Below, in pieces: positions 23,941-31,420 of a stretch of 37,167 nucleotides of DNA. The first letter of the stretch is position 1. Each line of letters starts with the position of its first letter. Origin of the DNA: a bacterium (GTDB taxonomy: Bacteria; Sysuimicrobiota; Sysuimicrobiia; Sysuimicrobiales; Segetimicrobiaceae); contig DASYZR010000074.1 in assembly GCA_035945995.1 (NCBI GenBank), positions 1-37,167 of the forward strand, given 5' to 3'. Position numbers and translations under genes: made by a program. The notes beneath the pieces were generated by a model. It was not told where the DNA came from and did no database searches. It was given only the letters and a program-made list of their open reading frames with translations.

Positions 23941-25866
23941 GTGCTGCGCCTCGCCCTTCGCCCACGGTTCCACCGGAGGCAGTTGTCCACGATGCAGATC
24001 AACCGAATGAAGCTGCTCGTCGGGGGTGTGCAGCTTCGCGACGGCGTCTCGACGATCACGGACCTTCTCGGACGCCTGCTGACGCGATCGGGTCTTCACG
24101 TGATGGCCGTCGAGCGCGGGTTTGCCTCGACGATTTTCGGCGCGCACCAGTACGACCCCGTCGTCATCGCGCCCGAACCGCCCCTCTCGTGGGGCGACGC
24201 GCGCGTGGACATCCTCGTCGGGCTCGAATACGATATCAACCCCGACTCGAAGGTCCAGCCCAACCGCGACACGCTGCTCCGGCACGCCCGCGAGTTGCGC
24301 GACGGCGGCGTCGCTCTGTACGACAGTTCGACCGGCCTGGTCCCGACCGGCGACCTGGAGGCCCGCGGCGTGCGGGTGTTCCCGATCCCGGCGCGCCAGA
24401 TCGCGCAGCAAGATCTCAAGAAGGAAGTCGTGAAGAACCTGGTCATGACGGGCGCCCTCTTCCGCCTCCTGGGGTTTGACCAAGACGAGACCCGTCTGCG
24501 CCGCCTGCTCGAAGAGCGGTTCGCCCGCCGGGGCGCCGGGCTCGTCGATCTCAACATTGAAGCGGCCCGCCGGGGCCGCGCCGCGGCGGAGGCGATCCTC
24601 GCGGAGCACGGCTGGCACGACATCGGCTACCGGCTGGAGCCGGTCGCCGGGGCGCCCCCCGCCGTCTACATCGGCGGCAACGAAGCGCTCTCGATCGGGG
24701 CGATTCAGGCCGGCGTGCGGTTCTACGCGGGGTATCCCATCACGCCCGCCTCGTCGATCCTCGAGTTCATGGAGGGGCATCTGCCGCGCTACGGCGGTCG
24801 CGCCCTCCAGGGGGCCAACGAGCGGGAGTCGATCCGCGCCGCGCTCGGCGCGAGCGCCGCGGGCGTGCTCAGCATGGTCGGCACGAGCGGCCCCGGGTTG
24901 TCCCTCAAGGTTGAAGAGATCGGCGTCTCCGGCATCACCGAAACGCCGCTGGTCATCGTGGACGCGATGCGGGCCGGGCCGTCCACTGGCATGCCCACCA
25001 AGCCCGAGCAGGGAGACCTGTGGCTGGTCACCGGCGGCGGGCATGGAGAGATCCCCCGGATCGTGCTCGCGCCCGCGAGCATCGAAGAGTGCTACTCGCT
25101 GATCCACGACGCCGTGCGCTTCTCGGACCGGTACCAGTGCCCGGTGTTCTTCCTGACCGATCTGAACCTGAGCGAAGGCCGCGCCACGGTGCGCGAGGAC
25201 GTCTTCAGCAACCACGGGCACGCGGTCGAGCGGTTCGTCGCTACCGAGGCGGACGTTCGGGGCGAGCGGTATGCCCGCTACCGCCTCACCGAGTCCGGCA
25301 TTTCCCCGCGCCTCGTTCCCGGGACCCGCGGCGTCATCGCGAAAGTCAACAGCACCGAGCACGACGAGACCGGGTTCGTCACGACGGACCGCCCGACGCG
25401 CGTGGCGATGATGGACAAGCGCATGCACAAGATGACGGAGTATTTGAATCACGACGCAAAGCCGCCGCATGTCTACGGCACGCTCGGGAAGGGGCCGATC
25501 CTGGTCGGGTGGGGGTCGACCCGTTCGGTCCTGCTGGACGCGCGCGAGCGGCTGCGGGCCGACGGCGTCGACGCGGCGGTCGTGCACTTCACGCACCTGT
25601 GGCCGTTCCCGACGAACCTGGCGAAGCCGCTTCTCGATCGCGGCGTCCCCGTGGTCGTCTGCGAGCACAACTATCTGGGGCAGTTCGCCGGCATCATCCA
25701 GGCGCACTGCCTGATCCCGGCGCGGCGCGTCCTCAAGTATAACGGGCGTCCGCTGCACCCGTCCGAAGTCGTGCGCGCCGTGCGCGAGGTGACCCGCAAC
25801 GGGGCCGGGACGGTCCGCCTCGGCGGCAAGGATCCCGTGATGGTCGAGGTGACGCTCGATGCCTGA
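23941..25866 (+). CDS. korA: 2-oxoacid:ferredoxin oxidoreductase, fused gamma-alpha subunit
   Basis: A 641-residue subunit. The gamma domain occupies about 20-210 (LLVGGVQLRDGVSTITDLLGRLL) and the alpha domain 228-610, with GYPITPAS at 264-271, the GANERESIRAALGASAAGV segment and TSGPGLSLKVEE. With KorB it oxidatively decarboxylates a 2-oxoacid (2-oxoglutarate is the commonest substrate for this two-subunit form) to acyl-CoA, reducing ferredoxin in the cytosol. GTG 23941 has GGGGGAG six bases upstream; ATG 23992 (MQINRMKLLVGG) fits homology better but has a distant GGAGG, so the start is open. It overlaps korB by eight bases. Confidence 0.95.
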   Translation: MLRLALRPRFHRRQLSTMQINRMKLLVGGVQLRDGVSTITDLLGRLLTRSGLHVMAVERGFASTIFGAHQYDPVVIAPEPPLSWGDARVDILVGLEYDINPDSKVQPNRDTLLRHARELRDGGVALYDSSTGLVPTGDLEARGVRVFPIPARQIAQQDLKKEVVKNLVMTGALFRLLGFDQDETRLRRLLEERFARRGAGLVDLNIEAARRGRAAAEAILAEHGWHDIGYRLEPVAGAPPAVYIGGNEALSIGAIQAGVRFYAGYPITPASSILEFMEGHLPRYGGRALQGANERESIRAALGASAAGVLSMVGTSGPGLSLKVEEIGVSGITETPLVIVDAMRAGPSTGMPTKPEQGDLWLVTGGGHGEIPRIVLAPASIEECYSLIHDAVRFSDRYQCPVFFLTDLNLSEGRATVREDVFSNHGHAVERFVATEADVRGERYARYRLTESGISPRLVPGTRGVIAKVNSTEHDETGFVTTDRPTRVAMMDKRMHKMTEYLNHDAKPPHVYGTLGKGPILVGWGSTRSVLLDARERLRADGVDAAVVHFTHLWPFPTNLAKPLLDRGVPVVVCEHNYLGQFAGIIQAHCLIPARRVLKYNGRPLHPSEVVRAVREVTRNGAGTVRLGGKDPVMVEVTLDA

Positions 25867-26818
25867 GACCAAGTCTTCATCCGACGCGCCGACTAGCGCG
25901 GGGCAGGCCCCGACTGGCGCCCCGGCTGGCGCGGGGCAGGCGGGGCAGGTGGGGCAGCAGGGTCAGGCGGCCAAGTCGATCTGGGAGCAGAACGCGACGC
26001 CGCGGCACCGCATCCAATGGTGCCCGGGGTGCGGCGACTACGCGGTGCTGAACTCGCTCAAGGCCGCGCTGACTACGCTCGAACTCACGCCGTCCGAGGT
26101 GTTCCTCGTCGGAGGCATCGGCTGCTCCGGGCAGATCCGCAACTACCTCAACGGCAACTCGTTCTACGGGACGCACGGCGGCGCGCTGGCGTATGCGCTC
26201 GGCGCCAAGATGGCCAATCCGGGCTTGAAGGTGATCGCCCTCGCCGGAGACGGCGACACGCTCGCGATCGGTGTCGAGAACTTCGTCCATGTCTGCCGGC
26301 GCGATCCGGACGTCACGCTCGTGATCATGGACAACGGCGTCTACGGGCTGACGAAGGGCCAGGACTCGCCGTCGTGGGGCCTGGGACAGCCCCACATGAA
26401 GGTCTCCGAAGAACACCCGCCGTTTCTCGATCCCCTCAAGCTCGCGCTCGCATCCGGAGCGACGTTCATCGCGCAGTCGTTCTCCGGCGATCCGAAGGCC
26501 ACGACCCGGCTGATGGTCGAGGCGGTCCGGCATCCGGGCTTCGCGATGCTGAACGACTTCTCGCCATGTGTGACGTACAACAAGCTCAACACCTACGACT
26601 GGTTTCGGGAGCACGTCGAAGCCGTACCCGACGGCCACGACCCGAGCAGCGAGGACGCCGCGGACGCGCTGATCCGCGACTTCGACCGCCGGCAGAAGCT
26701 GCCCATCGGGGTCATCTACCGGCACCCGCGCGTCAAGGACCCGGTCAAGCGCCTGCCGCTGTGGCCGCAGGAACTGGCTGGGGTCGACGTCGAGCCGATG
26801 CTGCAGGGGTTCAGGTAG
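25859..26818 (+). CDS. korB: 2-oxoacid:ferredoxin oxidoreductase, beta subunit
   Basis: A 319-residue thiamine-diphosphate-binding subunit. CPGCGD at 55-60, GIGCSGQ at 86-92, the ThDP/Mg motif GDGD (130-133) continuing to MDNGVYGLTKGQDSP, and the C-terminal PIGVIYR segment are intact. It lacks ferredoxin cysteines beyond the usual ones, as expected for the two-subunit enzyme. Residues 8-40 are an unusual Ala/Gly/Gln/Pro-rich leader (AGQAPTGAPAGAGQAGQVG) not normally seen in KorB. The start overlaps the end of korA, so translation is coupled. Confidence 0.96.
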   Translation: MPETKSSSDAPTSAGQAPTGAPAGAGQAGQVGQQGQAAKSIWEQNATPRHRIQWCPGCGDYAVLNSLKAALTTLELTPSEVFLVGGIGCSGQIRNYLNGNSFYGTHGGALAYALGAKMANPGLKVIALAGDGDTLAIGVENFVHVCRRDPDVTLVIMDNGVYGLTKGQDSPSWGLGQPHMKVSEEHPPFLDPLKLALASGATFIAQSFSGDPKATTRLMVEAVRHPGFAMLNDFSPCVTYNKLNTYDWFREHVEAVPDGHDPSSEDAADALIRDFDRRQKLPIGVIYRHPRVKDPVKRLPLWPQELAGVDVEPMLQGFR

Positions 26819-26873
26819 CCGGATAGCCGCAACAATCGCCGCAATCGCTCAGGTCGGCTTCGGGGGCACTGCC

Positions 26874-27230
26874 GTGGGCAGCAACGGGAGCAGCAACGGG
26901 TTACCGGACCCGTCGAGTGAGGGTCTTGACGCCGGCGCCCTGCGGCAGGACCGCGACTACATCAACATCGCCACGCGATCGTTGCCCGCCGGCCTGGTCC
27001 GGCGGGTTCTCGAGGCCATGGACGAGCGGCGCCGGGGCCGGCGCGCCGCCCCGGCGCGCGGCACGGGCCTGCCGGACATGAGCGCCGCCGAGATGCAGCG
27101 CGAGATCGCCTGGCGGCTCGATACCCTCCCCCCCGAGGACGCCGCGGCTATTGCGCGTCTCGTGCGCCGATTGGTCCCGCACGGCGGGCAGAAATCGCCC
27201 GCGAGAGATGATGCCGCACAGGAGGCCTAG
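26874..27230 (+). CDS. Hypothetical protein downstream of korB, 118 aa
   Basis: I do not recognise this gene. The GTG start follows GGGGGC, and the product is charged: a Gly/Ser/Asn-rich N-terminus (about 1-20), then RDYINIATRSLPAGLVRRVLEAMDE, an Arg-rich patch and a helical C-terminal half (MSAAEMQREIAWRLDTLPPEDAAAIARLVRRL). There is no membrane helix or Cys motif. It follows korB by 55 bases on the same strand, so it may be co-transcribed. A role linked to the oxidoreductase is only a guess from position. Confidence 0.6.
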   Translation: MGSNGSSNGLPDPSSEGLDAGALRQDRDYINIATRSLPAGLVRRVLEAMDERRRGRRAAPARGTGLPDMSAAEMQREIAWRLDTLPPEDAAAIARLVRRLVPHGGQKSPARDDAAQEA

Positions 27231-27536
27231 AATCTCCTGGCGAGGTTTACTCAAATAAATGTCGGCAGGAATGAGCCAAGCCGCATTGAACTTCTACAGA
27301 CCTTGGTCGGGGCGGGTGGGGGAACGGCGGTCTACCATACCGCACATCCCCGGGGTGCCCGTCGGGCAACGGAGGGGGATTCACGGCAGTCGCCGCGATG
27401 ACGGCGAACAATTACATACCGAGTGGGTGACGTGCACAACGCACGGACTTGGTTTCGTAGCTCACTCGTACGTGGTTCCATGTACGGCGACGGCGGCGCA
27501 TAAATCAGGGCGCTCGGTGCTCCCGGTGCCTTGAGT
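27231..27536. other. Intergenic region upstream of the membrane HD operon
   Basis: About 300 bases without a credible gene; a 91-codon frame at 27259-27534 has no family-like composition and I reject it. The stretch contains GGCAGGAAT at 27264, resembling motifs before HU and before the HTH-TPR gene, and a hairpin CGTGC-ACAAC-GCACG at 27431-27445. It is less GC-rich than the coding flanks, consistent with promoter and leader sequence for the downstream HD pair. Confidence 0.4.
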
Positions 27537-28871
27537 ATGCTCCCACTCAACCCCCGACCAGGTTTTGTCGTTTCATCCCCCGGTGCGTTCACGATGGTCC
27601 GCGGCTGGCTGCGAACCATCGTGGCCTTGAACGTTCGCGCCCCCGATGAGCTGGAGGAATACCGCCGTCCGCCGGCGTGGTTGCGCGTCGCACTCCTCAG
27701 CAGTCTTCTCGTTGACATCGGCGCGCTGGCGCGGCTTGCACCACGCGATATCCCCGCGGTCATTGCGCTGACGGTCGTCTACGCTCTGACCATGCTCGTG
27801 CCGCCTGTTGCGAGTCCGCTCGGGATGATACGCACGCCGCGTGTCGCGTTCTTGGTGACCCTCATGTTGCTGTGGTCCCCGTTGCACACGCTACTCGCGG
27901 TCGCCTTTGGCACGCTTCTTGCCGTGTTTGCATTCCGGCTCTACGAACCCTGGCGAGCGCTTATCAACACCGTCTTCTGGGCCTATCCGGCCGCCTTTGC
28001 ATCGCTGGTCGGCCACGCGGCACTGCGCGAGATTCCCGACCCGCTGGTTGGACTTACCGTGGCCGGCCTAGTCATACTGGTCGTGTATCTGGCCACAAAC
28101 TTCGCATTGCTCGCGCTGTACCGCCGTCTGCGTCACGGCGAAGCATTTTTCGCCTACTGGTGGAGTTGCCTGACGGAGAATCCGCTCGCGCAGGTGCTGG
28201 CGGCTCCGCTTCCGATTCTGTTGGGCGCCATCGCCCTCGGGGTCGGGCGAACGCCGTGGACGGCGCTGCTTCTCACGGCCCTGTCGGCGGTCACCATGCC
28301 GCCCGGCCGGGCCCAACTGGCCATCTTCCTCGCCTCGCAGCGGACCGTGCAGGACATCGTTCGTGCGTTGATGATCGCGCTGGAGCGGACGGCTCCGGGC
28401 GCGCAGGAGCACGCACGGCGGGTGAGCGATCTCGTCGGCGAGATGGGGCGCCGTCTGCGGGTTTCTCCCGACACGGTGGAGACGTGGCGCACCGCGGCGC
28501 TGCTGCACGACATCGGCCTCATCGACGCCGCCAGGCGGGCGGACTCGCCGGAAGGTCACGCGGTCGCCGGGGCGCGGATTCTCGCGTCGTATCCGGACAC
28601 GATCGTCGCCGACATGGTGCGGGAACACCACACCCCGTGGTCGGAACTGTCGCCGCGGCTGCGCGGTCCGGCGGCCCTCGGGGCGCGGGTGCTCGCCGCG
28701 GCCGAATATTACGATGAACTGCGGTACGGCACGCCGGAGAGGCCCGGTCTCATCACCCACGCGGCCACCGCGGAAGCCCTTCGTCCGCTGTTTGGCACAC
28801 AGTTGGACCCTCGGGTCGCTGCGGTACTTCTCGATGCGGCCCGGTCGCTCGACCCCAAAGCGGTTTCATGA
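27537..28871 (+). CDS. Membrane protein with C-terminal HD-GYP-like domain
   Basis: About 444 residues from ATG 27537 (TTG 27531 and ATG 27594 are alternatives; none has a strong ribosome site). Six or seven hydrophobic helices occupy about 45-265. The C-terminal domain is HD-type: LLHDIGLID (His324-Asp325), GHAVAGARIL and REHHTPW keep the metal-ligand pattern. The GYP loop is absent, though, with WSELSPRLRGPA in its place. It is therefore a divergent HD-GYP relative that may or may not hydrolyse cyclic-di-GMP. Its stop overlaps the next start as ATGA, so it is co-translated with the HD-GYP-MFS fusion and the two may form one membrane complex. Confidence 0.88.
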   Translation: MLPLNPRPGFVVSSPGAFTMVRGWLRTIVALNVRAPDELEEYRRPPAWLRVALLSSLLVDIGALARLAPRDIPAVIALTVVYALTMLVPPVASPLGMIRTPRVAFLVTLMLLWSPLHTLLAVAFGTLLAVFAFRLYEPWRALINTVFWAYPAAFASLVGHAALREIPDPLVGLTVAGLVILVVYLATNFALLALYRRLRHGEAFFAYWWSCLTENPLAQVLAAPLPILLGAIALGVGRTPWTALLLTALSAVTMPPGRAQLAIFLASQRTVQDIVRALMIALERTAPGAQEHARRVSDLVGEMGRRLRVSPDTVETWRTAALLHDIGLIDAARRADSPEGHAVAGARILASYPDTIVADMVREHHTPWSELSPRLRGPAALGARVLAAAEYYDELRYGTPERPGLITHAATAEALRPLFGTQLDPRVAAVLLDAARSLDPKAVS

Positions 28872-31420
28872 CGCGAACGCGGCGGATCGCCGTCCTGAAC
28901 GGGCTGCTGTTCTTGCTCCCGGCCGTGGTCTGGGCCCGGTGGGGCCTCGGCACGCACGTGCGGCTGCCCGATCTGCTGCTGCTGGCATCGACCGCGGCGA
29001 CGGTGGCGTGGCTCGCGGCCTACCCGTTGCGGATTTCGCCGAGCGATGATTTCCCGCTGCTGGTGGTTCCCGTGCTGGTCGCGCTCGGCCTCGGCCGGCC
29101 GCAGCTCGCGCTGGCCGGCGGTCTCTTCGGTCTTGCGGCCGCGACGGTCGGGGAGCCGGAGCGGTGGGGCGGCGTCCGCGCGATGGAAGAGGGCACGGCG
29201 CTCGCGGGCGGCGTGCTGGCGGTGATGCTGATCCGGTTGCCGCAGTTCCCCGATGCGCCGTACCGCCTCGGCACGCTCGTCCCCATAGTCATCGCGGCGA
29301 TCGTTTACGCGGCCGTTCGGCCACCGCTCGTCGCCGTTCGAATTGCCCGGACCGAACGGATGGCGTGGAGACGCGCGCTCATCGTCGTCGGCAACGGGTG
29401 GGGGACCTCGTTGGTCAGCTCCGTGGCGCTGGTCCTCGCGACCGTCGCGATCGAGCGCCTCTGGCTGCCGCACGCAAGCCGGGTCGCCTTGAGCGCCCTG
29501 CCGCTGTTGGCCGGCGGCGTGGTGCTCCACGTGTTTCATCCGCGTTCGATGAGCGGCCGGGAGGAGCGTCGTGTGCTGGCCACCACGGCGGTGCTCGCGG
29601 ACGCCATGGACGTGAAGGATACGCGCACCGGGCTGCATTCGCAGGACGTCGCGCAGCTCTCCAAACAGATTGCCCGGGCCGCCGGAGTGAGCGAGCGGTT
29701 GGCGCACGACGCGTTCCTGACCGGTCTGCTGCACGACATCGGCAAGGTCGCCGTTCCGGACGCCATTCTACAGAAGCCGGGCAAGCTCGACCCCGATGAG
29801 TGGCGCGTGATGGAGCACCACGTCCTCGACAGCGCCGCCATGGTCGAGTCGATTGCCGGCCTTTCGCGCATCGTCCCGCTCGTCCGCGCGAGCCACGAGC
29901 ACTACGACGGATCCGGCTACCCCGACGGCCTCGCCGGCCGGGCGATCCCGCTGGCCGCACGGATCGTGGCGATCGCGGATGCCTACCACGCCTTGACGAA
30001 CGACCGCGTCTACCGGCCGCGGGCAAGTCGCGAGACGGCGCTCGCGGAGCTCGAGCGGTGCAGCGGCACGCAGTTCGATCCGGCGCTCGTCCGGGCCCTG
30101 CGCCGGGTGGTCGGCGCGGGCGCTCGACCCCGCGCCCTCCCCGCGGCGCGTCCGGCGCCGGCCTGGCTCAGCGTGCTTCGCCGCCCGGCCTTCGCCCTGC
30201 TGTGGGGCGGCGAACTGGTCTCCTTTTTGGGCGACGAGGTCTTCTTCATCGCGATCACTCTCTGGGTGTACGCGCTCACCGGGTCGGCGACAACGCTGGC
30301 GGCCGCGCTGGGCGCGGGATACGTCGCGCAGGCGGTCTTCAGTTTTCTCGCCGGAACCATCGCCGATCGGGTGGACCGCCGCGTCATCGTCGCGTTTTCG
30401 GACGTCGGCCGGGCGCTGGTCGTGGCCGCCCTCCCGTTTGTGCTTCCGTGGTCGCTGCCCGCGGGGCTGATCCTGCTCGGAATTCTGAACGTCGGCTCCG
30501 TGTTCTTCCGCGCGGCCGTCAACGCGCTGCTGCCGTCGATCGCGACGGCGGAAGAGCTGCAGGCGGTGAACGCGCTGTTCCAGACGACGGAGCGGGTCGC
30601 GGAGATTCTCGGCGGGGTCCTCGGAGCGGCGGCGGTGCTGGCGCTGGGCTACGCGGGTGTCATGTTCGCCGACGCCGGGTCGTTCCTGGTGAGCGCCGCG
30701 TGCGTCCTCCTCATGCCGCTCGCGTGGGGCGCGGGCCTCGGTACCAGGCGGCGCGTCTCGATCACCGCCGATCTCACGACGGGGCTCCGGTACTTATGGA
30801 GGACGCCGTTCCAGCGATACTTTGCCCTGTTGATCGTGCCGGGCTACCTCACCCTCGCATTCGAAGCGCTTCGCGCGCCGATGATCGTGCACACCGCCCA
30901 CCTCTCGCCAACGGCCTACGGGGTCGTGAACAGCACGCTCGGCGCGGGCAAACTGGCGACCGCGCTCGTCCTGGCCGGGCTGACGAGGCGGTGGGCGACG
31001 CCGGGTCTGGCGGTCGTCGCCTATTTGATCGCCGGTCTCGGCGTGGCGGTGTTCGCGTCCGCGCCGTGGTATCTCGGGTTGGTGGCGGGAACGTTTATCT
31101 TTGCGGTCGGCAACATGCTCTCGTACATCGTCAACGCCACGCTCGTCATGCAGACGACCCCGCAGGAGCTGCTCGGCCGCGTCCTCGGCAACCGTCAGGT
31201 GCTCGTCCAGGGCACGCGTCTCATCGGCGCGCTCGCGCTGGGGCGTCTTGCCGACACCGCGTCGCCGCCGGTAGCGTTATGGGCTATGGCCGGCGTCTCG
31301 ATGGGCGGCGTGTTGATGCTTTGGCTCTTCACCGGCCGCTCGGTGGCCGCGTCGACGCCGCCCCCCGCGTCCGCCGCCGGCGGAGCGGCCCGCTCCGTCG
31401 CGGAACTCGAGCCGTCGTAG
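28868..31420 (+). CDS. Membrane sensor - HD-GYP - MFS transporter fusion, 850 aa
   Basis: Three modules lie in one uninterrupted frame. Residues 1-225 hold about seven hydrophobic helices. Residues 235-415 are an HD-GYP domain: His257, LLHDIGKVAVPD with His289-Asp290, MEHHVLDSA, ASHEHYDGSGYPDGL (one His of the usual HHE pair is Ser342; GYP is intact) and IADAYHALTNDR. After a Pro/Ala linker, residues 435-830 form a full MFS permease of the enterobactin-exporter-like MFS_3 type (LLWGGELVSFLGDEVFF, AGTIADRVDRRVIV, ALLPSIATAEELQAVNALFQT). HD-GYP proteins normally hydrolyse cyclic-di-GMP; fusing one to a transporter is unusual and suggests signal-coupled efflux. ATG 28868 overlaps the preceding gene's stop. 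Confidence 0.94.
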   Translation: MTRTRRIAVLNGLLFLLPAVVWARWGLGTHVRLPDLLLLASTAATVAWLAAYPLRISPSDDFPLLVVPVLVALGLGRPQLALAGGLFGLAAATVGEPERWGGVRAMEEGTALAGGVLAVMLIRLPQFPDAPYRLGTLVPIVIAAIVYAAVRPPLVAVRIARTERMAWRRALIVVGNGWGTSLVSSVALVLATVAIERLWLPHASRVALSALPLLAGGVVLHVFHPRSMSGREERRVLATTAVLADAMDVKDTRTGLHSQDVAQLSKQIARAAGVSERLAHDAFLTGLLHDIGKVAVPDAILQKPGKLDPDEWRVMEHHVLDSAAMVESIAGLSRIVPLVRASHEHYDGSGYPDGLAGRAIPLAARIVAIADAYHALTNDRVYRPRASRETALAELERCSGTQFDPALVRALRRVVGAGARPRALPAARPAPAWLSVLRRPAFALLWGGELVSFLGDEVFFIAITLWVYALTGSATTLAAALGAGYVAQAVFSFLAGTIADRVDRRVIVAFSDVGRALVVAALPFVLPWSLPAGLILLGILNVGSVFFRAAVNALLPSIATAEELQAVNALFQTTERVAEILGGVLGAAAVLALGYAGVMFADAGSFLVSAACVLLMPLAWGAGLGTRRRVSITADLTTGLRYLWRTPFQRYFALLIVPGYLTLAFEALRAPMIVHTAHLSPTAYGVVNSTLGAGKLATALVLAGLTRRWATPGLAVVAYLIAGLGVAVFASAPWYLGLVAGTFIFAVGNMLSYIVNATLVMQTTPQELLGRVLGNRQVLVQGTRLIGALALGRLADTASPPVALWAMAGVSMGGVLMLWLFTGRSVAASTPPPASAAGGAARSVAELEPS

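Noticed and set aside
23281-25872. 863-codon minus-strand open frame opposite korA and the MEDS-CRP gene
   Set aside because: It is an antisense shadow with no family motifs, while both plus-strand genes have complete domains.
27259-27534. 91-codon plus-strand frame
   Set aside because: No family-like composition or convincing ribosome site; it occupies the leader region of the HD operon.
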